NCBI GenBank assembly: GCA_949126835.1
Contig: OX421498.1
Coordinates: 35,371,799-35,435,798, forward strand
DNA length: 64,000 nucleotides
From: Anisus vortex
Taxonomy: Eukaryota > Mollusca > Gastropoda > Planorbidae
Direction: 5' to 3'
Made by a program: the position numbers and the translations under genes
The notes under the pieces: generated by a model
Seen by the model: the letters and a program-made list of their open reading frames with translations, nothing else
Told to the model about the DNA's origin: nothing
Database searches by the model: none
Shown: positions 12,398 to 25,633 of the stretch, piece by piece
Layout: each line of letters opens with the position of its first letter
How positions within the stretch are numbered: position 1 is the first letter of the stretch

Positions 12398-12606
12398 GCA
12401 TGGGTCGGCGACCTTTTTGATAATAGTGGGCCAAAGTATGATTTCTAATTAATTCAGCGTGCCAAGAGATTAAATGTCGTACTGCTCTTGCAATCAATAT
12501 CTTGTAAAAGAGACTTAAATTGCCTTTTCTCTGGTCGTCCGCGTGCCGTTGAATATAACTCTGCGTGCCAAGTTTGGCACGCGTGCAGTAGGTTGCCGAC
12601 CCTTAA
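12398..12606 (-). mobile_element. Non-autonomous hAT element with 8-bp target duplication
   Basis: The left end reads gcatgggtcggcgacc and the right end ggttgccgaccctta, an inverted pair. The octamer gtctatcg flanks both sides exactly (12390-12397 and 12607-12614), the duplication length diagnostic of hAT. The right side carries the 'tttggcacgcgtgc' subterminal palindrome. Confidence 0.85.
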
Positions 12607-12614
12607 GTCTATCG

Positions 12615-13348
12615 TATTAATTTATAGCAGCTTATTAATGCGTTGCGTACGTTTGCTATTATTGTTATTATTGTTCAAATAATACGAAGTCCATTGCTAA
12701 CCAAAGAAAGATACGTAGCCCCTTGACAACGCGCCGCATAAAACATTTTAAAGATGTTTATTCATTAGCTGACAATATGTACTTTATCATTTATTTTAAA
12801 TATTTTTGGCCAAAAATATTAATGAAAGAAAAAATCTGGCTAGCGGCAAAGTTCATTTCCGGTCTAATCAAACAAGAAAAAAAAAAACATCCGATGATCC
12901 ACTTTTTATCCACTGCGTTAAAAATAAACCTGGAGTTCGCTCTCTTTCAAAATTAAATTAATATTGTTGTTGTTTTCCCCACAGGAACTAAAAATAGCAT
13001 CACCGCCTACTATGGTAATTTTGAAACGCGTGATCACACTTGCTGCGATAACTTTAATAATATTACCCATCATGCTTTAAACTCCTTAAAATATGTCTCG
13101 TTGAAAAACGTAGAATGTCAAGTGCTCAGCATTTTGTGGTGAACTTAAAAACAACTTCAGTATTGCGAACTACGAAACAATATAAAACATTGATTTTTTG
13201 GCACCGAGGGACTAAAATGTAAAGACTGTTCGTCGCATGGAAACGTGGGGCGCAGCATTTTTAATGAGTTATGGTTAAGAATTATACACTTTGGAACCAA
13301 AGGAATAAAGCAAGTAAGCAATTATACACTTTGCTCAATAAATCAAAC
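12615..13348. other. Intergenic DNA, no gene seen
   Basis: AT-rich. Short frames such as 12723-12956 have no domain. Confidence 0.45.
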
Positions 13349-13412
13349 AGGTGAACGCTGCTTCACCAGCCCTATGCTAAATTTGTTCCGACGGGTACTT
13401 TACTTACTTACA
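13349..13412 (+). mobile_element. SINE-1 3' end fragment
   Basis: 'gtgaacgctgcttcaccagc' followed by 'ccgacgggtactttactt' is the 3' end of the SINE-1 family seen in fuller copies at 13615, 39198 and 61966. Confidence 0.65.
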
Positions 13413-13614
13413 ATAGATCTAAATTCAACGAGAAATAAAACAAATACTACTAAAAAGTTAACAGAATTTAAAATGAATGTTTATTCAATTTGTTTGGTTC
13501 GGGGAAGATAAAATTTCTTTTGCAGCTTCTCCAAAATAATAAAAAAAATAGAAAAAGTCGATTTATTTTACAATTAATCTACTGACGTAGTTTGTGAGAA
13601 CTGGGGTAGATTAA

Positions 13615-13870
13615 ACCTTTGTGATGGCTGGCGTACTGAAGGTCCTGGGTACGAATTCTGGTGAAAGCTAGGTTTTTCTTTCCCGGCATTGGAGGGTGTC
13701 TTTGAGTCTACTCATCTCTGATGGGTACCTGACCTTAGTTGGGGTAAAGTAAAGGCGGATGTACATAGTGATGGCCACACAATCACCTAGTGTGTCGTGG
13801 CCACAGAAACTGGTGAACGTTGCTTTACCGGCCCTATGGATAAATTTGGTCATACGGGATACTTTACTTT
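13615..13870 (+). mobile_element. SINE-1 copy (tRNA-derived)
   Basis: Holds the B-box-like 'gggtacgaattctgg', the 'gctaggtttttctttcccgg' block, 'gagtctactcatctctgatg', 'cctgaccttagttgg', the central 'gtgtcgtggccacagaaac' and the 3' end 'gatactttactt'. The A-box region is degenerate. Orientation is plus. Confidence 0.75.
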
Positions 13871-14564
13871 AGGCCTAGTATCTTTGGATAATATTTCTAA
13901 TTTAAGAAGATTCCTTTAATTAATAAAATTAATTATTTATTACACTATTAATTTTGTATATCAATTGTTCTGTTTATCAATGAAAATTTAATAGGGCTAG
14001 ATGAATCATGTAAAACTGATCTCTAAATTTCACATACACATTTTGCCTTCTTCTGCAACAAGAATAACATTTTAAATGAATGTTGATGTGTTGTTCGTTT
14101 CCTGTTCTTTTTTGTTTGTTTGTTGTTGTTTTTTTTTTTAAATAAACAGCACTCTTTAGACCATAGTTTATTGGTTTATATTTTTTATTCAGATCTCTTC
14201 CACCTCCTCCTTTTTTTATTGTAATTAGATTATTTTTATGGAAGCTGTGAAGACTCACTTTACACCCACACACGACAAGTATTCGTATACATTTCAAAAA
14301 TACAGCTCCGTTTAATTAATCTCATTTCTAAGCCAGATTTACGAAAACGAAAAACATAGATTTGTGGACTGTTTAAAAGCTTAGAAATATTAGGGCATGG
14401 GGAAGAAACAAAGATTGTGTAAACAGGATTTAAGGTTATGTGCATGACAATCTCACCAAAGACACTTTTGAGTTTTTGTACGTTTCCTGTATAATATTAT
14501 GACGTTGCTTCCTGTTTCGTGACCTAGTTTCGCCTACAGTGCTCTCGTCTGTTCTCGTCCACAG
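13871..14564. other. Upstream/intron DNA of the Ly6 gene
   Basis: AT-rich. A signal-peptide exon of the Ly6 gene would be expected upstream, but none can be pinned down. The sequence just before 14565 (gttctcgtccacag) is a reasonable splice acceptor. Confidence 0.4.
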
Positions 14565-16031
<1,467 letters not shown>

Positions 16032-16510
16032 CCCGGGAATCAAGCACTTGGTTTGCCGGATAATTACGCTCGTGAATGAGTCCGCCAGCTCAACCAGGGA
16101 CTATGACAATGCTCCATTGTTGTGACCGCCGATGTCTAAAGAAGTGTCAACCTTTCAAAGGATGTAATACAAAAACTCCCATTCCTTCTCACAAGTACTG
16201 CTCTCTTTCCGTAAACTCATCGAGCACTATGTCGAGGGCTCAATATGCTTCCCCCCACCTTTCGTTATCTATCTATGTCGTCTTCACAGACCGAAGCTTT
16301 TACACGAGAAAGGGAAGTAATTCATCGGATGGAACGTAACGAATTTAGCCCTTTGGTGACAATTATTGCGAGTAATTTGATTTATCGGATTCATCTGCTA
16401 AAAAGGGAGGGAGGTGGATGACAATTCCATTTACCGATAATACACGAATACACTGCGGATCCTTTTAGTTCGGTCAATGCTAAAATAAATACAAGACATC
16501 ATGTGACCAA
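16032..16510 (+). other. Probable 3' UTR of the Ly6 gene
   Basis: Follows the TGA stop at 16029-16031. An AATAAA polyadenylation signal is at 16484-16489. The open frame at 16076-16339 lies in this region and is not considered coding. Confidence 0.6.
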
Positions 16511-17400
16511 AAAATGCTTAATTGATCTTGTATGGCGTTATCTTCGTCTGAAGTTATAAACAAAAATCCATGTTTTGCTTTTTACTAAGAATATATCTAT
16601 CTCCTCACATGGAAGTTTGACCCTTTTTCTAAATTAAAATAACAAAATTTGGTTTCAAATAACAAATTGTGAAAGCTTAGAAATCTAACAAGTTTCTTGG
16701 AATCTTTTTTTTAAATGGAATGTTGGTGGTACATCACTGAATTAAGTCAAGAAATAAATAAAACTTTTGTTCATGCTTTTCTATCTCAGAAAGAAAAATC
16801 ATGTGTACCGAACATGTTAATCCAAAAATTTCCATGACAATAATATCATCTGAATCGAAAATATCTTTTGTGTGTTTGTTTATCAGAAAGAGATTATAGA
16901 GCTGACCCAAAAAAAAAAACGACGCCAAAAATGCCGTGGAATAAATATCACTTTGTGAGATTATTATTTATTTAAAAATGTTTTCCATAATCGTCTATGA
17001 GGATATTGCGTGACCTTTAGAAGCCTTTCAACTGTCTGATGGTGCTACAATATAACACAAACAAAAACATGATCTGTTTAAGTTGGCAGAATATAAATTT
17101 ACCAAAAGTTTTTTTTTAATGTTTTTGGAACTGTCGTCCTTTTTGTTGCCAAATGTTTTAAAGCAAGTCTGGAACTCCCCCCGTATAATTGAAATTGCAT
17201 GACACCTCTCAACACAATTTTCGGTTGTTGTACTTTAACCATTGTATGGGAAGCTGCAGTGAGCTTGTATTGTCCAATTCAAACTGCTTGGCTTAACTCA
17301 CATAGAATGGCTCTTCGAATCACACCTTTAACATTATCAATTCTGAATTTTGACACAGTATTAAAATTCAGATCAGCGGTTCAAATTATTATTTTTTTAC
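16511..17400. other. Intergenic DNA, no gene seen
   Basis: AT-rich. Small frames at 16734-16928 (minus) and 17199-17408 (plus) show no domain. Confidence 0.45.
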
Positions 17401-17404
17401 TTCC

Positions 17405-17612
17405 CTAACCATTGACAAAGATATTATGGTTTTCATACGTTTGTCAATGATAGTGTTGTCAATAGATTGGATGGTCAATGCAAATGGCTGCCAATGGATA
17501 AGGTTGTCAAATGGCAACCATATTTATCGGCAACCCTATCCATTGACACTTTATATCAATTGACAACCATATCCACTGTTAACCATATCCACTCACAACC
17601 GATTTGAACATG
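17405..17612. repeat. Degenerate ~17-bp tandem repeat, left part
   Basis: Diverged repeats of a unit close to 'cattgacaaccatatc' (17409-17420, 17533-17550, 17558-17575). The same repeat resumes at about 18060 after an interruption. Confidence 0.55.
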
Positions 17613-17639
17613 TCTCTAAAAAAAAATGGTCCAGCCTCC

Positions 17640-18055
17640 CGGCTCTTTAGTCTAGTGCGTAACGACGTAAAGGGGTAGACCAAGGGGGGGGGGAGCAAGA
17701 TCTTGTCCGAGACTAGCCACCCAGCGGCACGCCGATAAGGGTGTCGCGTAACACAGGGTACGGTCTCCGCAGTACATGCATTTCACTCCACTCCCCACTT
17801 GCGGAATTCCCCTCGGGGAACATTATCGTGGTGGCTCGCTCGTAAACGCTCCAGGCACCAGGGCGGGTTTGATACGTACAGTTGCGCTCATCGCTTCCTC
17901 CCCACCAAGGCTCGGAGACTCTCGTAAGTGCTACGAACCTTGCATGCGCACTATACATTAGTCCACCAATGTACTCTTAATGTGAACGTATCGGCGGTTT
18001 ACACACGTCACCAGTCTTTGAGGCCCATGGGAACAGAAGTGCCACAACCATCTCC
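17640..18055. mobile_element. Dispersed repeat DR-1, copy 1 (unclassified)
   Basis: Shares an ordered set of blocks with 39540-39955: 'gactagccaccc', 'gcggca/tcgccgataagg', 'cagtacatgc', 'attatcgtggtggctcgc', 'cttcctccccacc', 'gtgctcttaatgt' style ends and 'gcccatggg'. It sits inside an older tandem repeat, so it behaves like an insertion. No coding domain recognised; the superfamily is unknown. Confidence 0.6.
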
Positions 18056-18059
18056 ATGT

Positions 18060-18320
18060 TTAAGCATGTCCATTGACCACTATATCTAATGGCAACCCTA
18101 TCCATTTATAATCTATTCATCGATAACCATTTTCAATGTCAACCAACTCCATTCACAAGCCTTTTTTGTATCTTTATGTAAAACATATTTAAAATCTATT
18201 AAAAAAAATTATAGGTCATCTTTTCAAGATTCAATCTTTTAAAAACCTTATTCATTGATAACCCTTAACATTGATTTAAAAAAAAATTCATTGACAACCC
18301 TGTCCATTATCAACCCCTTA
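18060..18320. repeat. Degenerate ~17-bp tandem repeat, right part
   Basis: Continues the motif of 17405-17612 ('ccattgaccactatatc', 'tggcaaccctatccat', 'cattgacaaccctgtcc'). Confidence 0.55.
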
Positions 18321-19719
18321 TTGTATTTTTAAAAAATGTGAATCATTTTTCTATTGTACATTTTTTCCACACATTTTTGCATTATAATATGTGTGAAGTG
18401 AATGCAATGTATTGTATTATTATATGGGCGCTTTCAGTAGAAATATAATGTGTGTGTTAACTCAATAAAACAACCGTTTGTATCTCCCAAACATTTCCTG
18501 GTGATATCAAAGTCATCAGGCCGTGACCTGAGCTCCGTGCATAGGATAAGAAAATCTGAAGATTCGCTCGGGTCCCAGACTTTAAAAAAGATTAAAAAAA
18601 TAAAAAATCTAGGTTATACACAAATTACCAAGAATTTTTTCCCCGAATCTCTTGTGTGCCCCTGAGTCTGTCTAAAACATTATGATGGGAAGGGGAAACT
18701 ACTTTGGTGAAAGTACATTACATATTCTCACATTTTATGCGTTGATGTCATTATTATTGTTTTTTCGTTATCATTTGCATAATTATTATGATTTGTATCA
18801 CATTATGTCCTTATAATGATAACTGCTTTAGTTACGTGTACCAATATATGCACCACCATGTTAGCTTATAACATAAAATATATATGTGTATATAATATAG
18901 ATATTGATATTGCTTTTGTTATGACTACGTACTTTAGATAAGCGTAGAGATATAGCCTAATAATAATTTGAATCTATTTTTGCTTGCCTGCGCTTGTGTG
19001 CGTAACTTTGAGAGAGCGTCATCACACACCTTACCCATATTTTTCACTAGTCTTTGGTGTTCGATCCCATTGAAGTGCGGGAAACGAGTGGACTTCTTCT
19101 TCTTCTTCGTTCTCAAATGTTATGATCGGAAGGATTCAGACAAGTCCGATAGTTGTAATGAACTGCGCCGTGGCTGTCAGTTGCTCTAGTCCACCGAACA
19201 GTTTGGACTCATTTGTACAGGTTAACACATATGCATTCCTGATAAGCCTATTTTAAGGTGGGGGAGGGGCATAAATAATTAAACAAGGCAGAGAAAGGCA
19301 TTAACATTCTTTTTTCCTTTTCTGATTCTTTTTTTTCAAATTTCAATTGAGTTGTATGAGACGCGGTGTGAGTCATAATACCCGACGATAGCTAATGATT
19401 TAATGTCGCAAAGGATTAGCAAGAAGTTGACAGGCGTCTAAGAAGTGGCTAGTTTATAACGATCACAAAACTTAAAAACAGCCTATGTCATGTATTGGGG
19501 AGATTTTTTTAAAATGCTGAGTAATTCATGGTGTTCAGTTCTTTTACAGATTCAATGCTGGTTATAGTTGTTTTGTTTTTCTCTTCGTGTCTTTTGTTTT
19601 CGTTGATTATCTCAATCGCCTCCGTCAATTATTCAAAATCGAAATAAAACTAAAAGGTTAAATGCTAGAAGGAATGCGGCACTTGCGAACCGACCCATAG
19701 TCTTTATAAGCGCTTCCCT
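18321..19719. other. Intergenic DNA, no supported gene
   Basis: AT-rich. A G-rich tract lies at 19257-19269. Overlapping short frames at 18934-19189 on both strands have no domain. Confidence 0.45.
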
Positions 19720-20830
19720 AATTTAAGGCATATTCAGATCAATATACATTAAAGATAGCAGAAGTACATTGAAGCACTCAAAATGATGATTTCTAACCAA
19801 AAGCAAGACTTCATCCGTCATCAAGCATGACGCTTGGTCTTACTACTACATAATTCTTTTTTTTTTTGTGTGTAGGGATATTGACGATTTTAAAATGCAG
19901 CAAGTTGAATTTTAAGCATCTAAATAATGTGCATGAAAATATGCCAATTTGTGTAAAATCTGTAATAAAACTGCTTAGGATTGTCATCTGCTTTTTTTTC
20001 AACTGCAAGGCATTTGCTTTTCTTTCATCTTTTGGTTCAACTTACACGTGTGAACTGATTTTTTTTAATCTGAGATAAAAGCTGTTTTAATCTTACAAAG
20101 AGGTCGCTTCTTCTTAACCACTCAGACGTGACTAAATATGTACCTGATAATGAACAGTTAGTGAAGAGCATTCAAAAACAAGGTGCTCATTAATTAATTA
20201 ATTAATGCAAACTAATTACATTCAAAAAAGTTTTTTATGCTCAACTGCTTTAATTAAGCATACATACAATTAGATTCTAGAACAAATATTTTTTTTTTAT
20301 AAATATAACATGATTAGGCCTTATATAATAGCATTATATTATGTACTTGTTGTAATTATTACTGTTTTATAATAAACTCCTTAAATTGACTAAAACAATG
20401 CAGGAAAAATTGATTTTTTAAAAACTATTTAACGTCTAATAATTGTATATCTCGAATTACATTTTGAAATCAATACCATAATAGTGGATTAATATTTTTA
20501 TGTTTTTGATAAAACCAGTATTATTTATTAACTATTTTTTCTTTCTTCATGACTACAATCAAATTCGGAAACTAATAATTAATTTAAATAAATCATTTAA
20601 AGGGAGATAATAAGTCATTTTTATTGCGCTAATATTTCTTGTTTTGTTTTTTTTCCTTTGTAAAATAATAAATGGTGTACATTTTTTAATTCAAAGAAAG
20701 ATCAAATTATAGAATTAGATGAAACTTATAATAAATATTTAATGACTAATCATTGTATTTGCACACTTTTAAACATAACATTAACTACCTAGTTTGCATG
20801 ATTACTTTCACACCCTTTCCTATCAATGAT
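19720..20830 (+). pseudogene. hAT transposase C-terminus and 3' region, remnant
   Basis: Plus-strand pieces match the 9800-10440 remnant: KYIEALKMMISNQKQDF near 19760-19810, then FGSTYTCEL in the frame at 19866-20078, the hAT dimerisation motif. It is followed by the AT-rich 3' region also seen at 1-370 and 8470-8860. Frames are broken. No terminal repeat could be placed with certainty. Confidence 0.6.
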
Positions 20831-20884
20831 TAATTAATATTCCTATCAATGATTAATTGTTATTCCTATCAATGATTAATTGAT
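20819..20884. repeat. Short tandem triplication (~24-25 bp)
   Basis: Three consecutive copies of 'cctatcaatgattaatt' plus a short spacer. Confidence 0.8.
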
Positions 20885-20994
20885 AAATTTGAACTATAAA
20901 TTTAAAAAAGCTTAAAAATATTATAAGTCTGGTGAGATTAACCCATTTAGAACAGAGCTACAAGGTTCATTACAAGTGATTTTGAACATTTCCC

Positions 20995-21266
20995 ACATTT
21001 TACTAATGAGGCTGTCTGCGAACGAATCACCAACGTCGTCGGCCCTCACGAGTATGTACTAAGAGCCATTAAATGCAAAAAAACACAGATGGTACGGGCA
21101 TGTGGCAAGATCCGAAGGCCTGGCGAAAACCACCCTGCAGGGCACAGTGCAAAGTGTAAGAAATAGAGGCAGATGGGATAATAACATTAAGGAGTGGACC
21201 GGCTTGTCTCTTGCGGATTCCCAGAGGACGGCGCAGGACCGAGACGAAAGGCATAAAATTGTCCAA
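20995..21266 (+). pseudogene. RTE-like reverse transcriptase C-terminus (family 2)
   Basis: With small frame changes the plus strand reads ITNVVGPHE, then HRWYGHVARSEGLAKTTLQG, RGRWDNNIKEWTG and SQRTAQDRDERHKIV. This is the standard tail of a class of RTE-type non-LTR elements. Related pieces on the minus strand are at 34440-34770 and 50005-50200. Confidence 0.75.
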
Positions 21267-21509
21267 CTGTAAAATAATGGTGCCTTAACGATCCTCACTC
21301 GGGTCATGGGATAGTTGCAGGTGAAGGTGTTGAATAAACACTAGAGGAAAAAATAATTAATATTATAGTCGTGTAATTACATAAAACATTCAGTTTAAAC
21401 TTGGAAATATACAGCAATAATGCAATACAATACTCAGACACTATTCTATAAAACGCGTTTTTTCTTTTGCAACAACAAGCGCATGTGAAGTATCGATCTA
21501 CCCCAAGCG
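21267..21509. other. Intergenic DNA
   Basis: No gene. Probably includes the 3' UTR of the family-2 element at its start. Confidence 0.4.
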
Positions 21510-21735
21510 GCTTTTGGGGATGGAATGGATTTCTCAGGAAAACCAGCCACTTATCATCATTGAAAATAATGATCGAAATGCTAGTCTAAACGTAAATTAC
21601 TGATATGCAAAGGACACAATAATCTTCGGTATAGAGAAAAAGTCTGTATCATACAGGAAAAGAAATTCAACTATTTTAATCTTAGTCTCATTACACATAG
21701 TCTTTTAAATAAATAGCACAATGGTAGCCATACAT
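21510..21735 (+). mobile_element. Family-1 LINE 3' end plus shared flank
   Basis: A diverged family-1 end (tctcaggaaaaccag, acacaataatcttcgg). The following 70 bp ('aatcttagtctcat', 'acacatagtcttttaaat', 'gcacaatggtagc') recurs at 49335-49395, so both form one longer repeat unit. Confidence 0.55.
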
Positions 21736-21940
21736 ACTGGTAGGCATAACATACTGGTAGGCATAACATACTGGTAGACATAACATACTGGTAGGCATAA
21801 CATACTGGTAGGCATAACATACTGGTAGGCATAACATACTAGTAGTCATAACATACTGGTAGGCATAACATACTGGTAGGCATAACATACTGGTAGGCAT
21901 AACATACTGGTAGGCATAACATACTGGTAGGCCTAACTCT
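21736..21940. repeat. 17-bp tandem array
   Basis: About 12 copies of 'cataacatactggtagg' with a few variants (tagaca, tagtagt). The minus-strand frame here is an artefact. Confidence 0.95.
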
Positions 21941-22460
21941 GCCATTTTCCGCCTACACACGGCGCACTGCACACATAACGTTTTTTTCCCCAGCGTTTCC
22001 TCAAAGGAGATGGAATTTTTTTAAGACGTTTTAAGTAGACGCCTTTTGGTGGTGGGGTAGAAAAAAAACGTCTGGCCTGTCAGCATTTCTGTCTTACTCA
22101 GCAGCTTGTTTGGCCCTTAAGGAAAACACAGGCCCATCACGAATTGTACTTACGGATAAATAAACAGGTCCTTTTTTAATAAAGAAAAAAAAAAAAGAAA
22201 CGCAAAAAAAAAGTAAATAAAAATGTATAAAAAAAAGTAACGCATAAAACCAATTAAGGACCTAAAACGACTTTAAAAAATAGATCTGTATAGAAAGGAC
22301 AGGGAAAAGTAAAAAAAAATTTTGAATTTTAAAAGTTTAGGAAAAAACAAGAGAAAGATAGAAAAAGGAAAAACGAAAGAAGAAAGAAAGAAAAAATAGA
22401 CAAGAAAATAAAGGGGGGGGAGGGGGAAACAAAAAGTACGTTTTAAAAAAGTATGTGCTA
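21941..22460. other. Intergenic DNA, A-rich
   Basis: Long purine-rich stretch 22170-22440. No gene or repeat family seen. Confidence 0.5.
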
Positions 22461-22461
22461 G

Positions 22462-23750
22462 AATTAGGAATGACCACTCTAGGCTGGATTAGGAAAGACC
22501 ACTCTAGGCTAGGATTAGGAAAGACCACTCTAGGCGAGAATTAGGAAAGACCACTCTAGGCTGGATTAGGTAAGACCACTCTAGGCTAGGATTAGGAAAG
22601 ACCACTCTAGGCGAGAATTAGGAAAGACCACTCTAGGCTGGATTAGGTAAGACCACTCTAGGCGAGAATTATGAAAGACCACTCTAGGCTGGATTAGGTA
22701 AGACCACTCTAGGCGAGAATTAGGAAAGACCACTCTAGGCTGGATTAGGTAAGACCACTCTAGGCGAGAATTAGGAAAGACCACTCTAGGCTGGATTAGG
22801 TAAGACCACTCTAGGCTAGGATTAGGAAAGACCACTCTAGGCGAGAATTAGGAAAGACCACTCTAGGCTGGATTAGGTAAGACCACTCTAGGCGAGAATT
22901 ATGAAAGACCACTCTAGGCTGGATTAGGTAAGACCACTCTAGGCGAGAATTAGGAAAGACCACTCTAGGCTGGATTAGGTAAGACCACTCTAGGCGAGAA
23001 TTAGGAAAGACCACTCTAGGCTGGATTAGGTAAGACCACTCTAGGCTAGGATTAGGAAAGACCACTCTAGGCGAGAATTAGGAAAGACCACTCTAGGCTG
23101 GATTAGGAAAGACCACTCTAGGCTGGATTAGGAAAGACCACTCTAGGCTGGATTAGGAAAGACCACTCTAGGCGAGAATTAGGAAAGACCACTCTAGGCT
23201 GGATTAGGAAAGACCACTCTAGGCTGGATTAGGAAAGACCACTCTAGGCTGGATTAGGAAAGATCACTCTAGGCTGGATTAGGAAAGACCACTCTAGGCG
23301 AGAATTATGAAAGACCACTCTAGGCGAGAATTAGGAAAGACCACTCTAGGCGAGAATTAGGAAAGACCACTCTAGGCTGGATTAGGAAAGACCACTCTAG
23401 GCTGGATTAGGAAAGACCACTCTAGGCGAGAATTATGAAAGACCACTCTAGGCTGGATTAGGAAAGACCACTCTAGGCGAGAATTATGAAAGACCACTCT
23501 AGGCTAGGATTAGGAAAGACCACTCTAGGCTAGGATTCGGAAAGACCACTCTAGGCGAGAATTAGGAAAGACCACTCTAGGCTGGATTAGGAAAGACCAC
23601 TCTAGGCTAGGATTAGGAAAGACCACTCTAGGCGAGAATTAGGAAAGACCACTCTAGGCTGGATTACGAAAGACCTCTCTAGGCTGGATTAGGAAAGACC
23701 ACTCTAGGCTGGATTAGGAAAGACCACTCTAGGCTAGGATTAGGAAAGAG
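22462..23750. repeat. 25/26-bp minisatellite array
   Basis: About 50 copies of a core 'aggaaagaccactctaggc' joined by three alternative linkers (tggatt, gagaatt, taggatt), giving 25- and 26-bp units. Linker types follow a pattern, and a block of about 230 bp (nine units) is repeated head to tail at 22581-22835 and 22811-23065 with identical variants. Confidence 0.95.
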
Positions 23751-24510
23751 AACCACCAAAAGATTAGGATACCGTGAAAACGTTCCTCTGTAATAGTCTA
23801 CTTTCTTTGGCGGGAAAATTCAAAATTTACGAAACCTGAAACTAAACGATTTCATACCGAAAAAACAACAACAACAAACAACAGGGATTTCAACACGTGT
23901 CCATCGGAATAACTAGCAAACGTATAAATATGTTGTCGCTAGGCTACTTGTGCGCCGTTAATAAATTAATGTTCAAGGTCGTGTTAAAAGTTAAAACAAA
24001 ACCAAGAAAAATTCAAACTACTTTTTTAAAATGAAGTGTAAATTAAATTCAAACGAGCCTGTGAGTTCATTAAAGTGTGAGTCTAAACTGCTTATGTAAT
24101 GTTCGGAAATGTATACATTTTTTTGTATTTGATTTTGTGTAATGGTTTTTGTCTTTCTGCATATTTTAATCGCTAATTAATAAACTTATGAAAATAATTT
24201 TCTAATGAGCGCTGATTGTGTTCTATTCTTTTGTTCATTTTTTGCTGTTGTCTTTTTGTTATTGTTGTTTTAATTACTTTACTCGTTAATAAGAAAATTA
24301 TTATTACTAAAAAATCAAATCATCAATTTACATGGAAATATAATCTCTTAATATAACTATTAAATAGACATAGTTTCGTACATTAAAAATCAAAGCTTAA
24401 TTAACTAAAAAATAACAATACAAATCACTATTAAATTGACATACATTTTACAAACAAATACCACATGAATTTATTATTAAATCATATTTGTATTTGTAAA
24501 ATATTTTTAA
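23751..24510. other. Intergenic DNA, no gene seen
   Basis: AT-rich with no recognised family. Confidence 0.5.
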
Positions 24511-24514
24511 AAAA

Positions 24515-24712
24515 GTTGGCAACCTATTGATGATAGTGAACCAAAGTAGTGTTTTTAATACATTTTGCTGCCGAAAGCTTTGAAACCAAACTGCTCTAGC
24601 ACTCAGTTTTTTTTTGGTAGAAAAAAAATGGATTAGCTTTTTGTGGGTCTTCTGTGTGCCAACGAAAATGGCTTCGCGTGCCACGGCTGTCGCGCGTGCC
24701 TTATGTTGCCGA
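24515..24712 (-). mobile_element. Non-autonomous hAT element
   Basis: Left 'ttggcaacctattgatgatagtg', right 'cgcgcgtgccttatgttgcc' with 'gactcctg'. Same subterminal GTGCCA blocks as the other short hAT copies. Its right half is included in the segmental duplication. Confidence 0.65.
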
Positions 24713-24727
24713 CTCCTGCTCTACACA

Positions 24728-24918
24728 ATCATTCTTATCTTCCATAAGGAAGTTTACTGCGACCTACGCTCATCTGTGGTTTGATTCTAGTCCTGCATTT
24801 CTATTATTTTAAATGATGTTAAGTTAGGCCTACTGGTGTTTTTTTTTGTTTTGTTCAGGCAACCCATTCCATGCCCGACTGTCACTCGGGAAGAAAAAGT
24901 ACTTATATGCATTTGTTC
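24728..24918 (-). mobile_element. Non-LTR retrotransposon 3' end (family 1)
   Basis: Minus-strand family-1 block with 'caggcaacccattccatgcc', 'aaatgatgttaagtta' and 'tatgcatttgttct'. The counterpart in copy B is at 50330-50508. Confidence 0.7.
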
Positions 24919-25379
24919 TACAGCTACACATTTTTTTTTTCATTTATTCTCTACATTCGCAGCACTTAGCGCCTTCTAGGATCTAGCGTTCAAAAAAAAA
25001 TGGTTTGTTGTAGGACTAATTATTAATGCATGTATGCTGTCTGAATTGGTCAAGGGGGTTAACCGCAATAATAAGGTCATGTAAAAACAAACAGTACAAA
25101 ATCTACACATTAGGTTTTGACAAGCTAGTTGTGTAATCATTTAAACAAAACATTTTAACTTAGAAATACAACATATTTGAAAATAAAAAATATATAATCG
25201 GAAATCTCATTAAGGCTGAGATCAAACCATAATGAATTCATAGCTAGCTAATACTAGAACTATGTCTTGACTAGTAAATTTTAATTTTGATACTTTAACC
25301 ATTATTGTGCAAGTTGAATCATGAAATTGTGTATTAGCTATGAATGTATTAAGACAGATGGAAATGTACCGGTATTTAA

Positions 25380-25633
25380 TACGATGCTCAGATAAATATA
25401 AGGATAAAAACACTTTCTCTTGTTCCATGAGTAAGAACAAACGCATATTATAAGAGATTTCTTCCTGAGTGACATCCGGGCATAGAAAGGGTTGCCTGAA
25501 CAAACCAGGAAAAAAACAAAAACTAGACAGCATTTTAAAACCCCAATGCGAATTTCAAACCACAGATAAGCTTTGGACACAATAAACGTCTGCTTAGAAG
25601 GAACGTCTGTAACATATAAGATAAGATAATTGG
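25380..25633 (+). mobile_element. Non-LTR retrotransposon 3' end (family 1)
   Basis: 'gctcagataaatataaggat', 'gggttgcctgaacaaaccag', 'aacgtctgtaacatataaga' and a (AAGATA) tail. The counterpart in copy B is at 50790-51033. Confidence 0.7.

Noticed and set aside
16076..16339. 87-codon ORF downstream of the Ly6 stop
   Set aside because: Lies in the likely 3' UTR, with no domain and no splice signal.
22462..23750. CRISPR-like array of repeats with alternating short linkers
   Set aside because: Linkers are only three recurring types of a few bases, with no unique spacers; eukaryotic context. It is a minisatellite.
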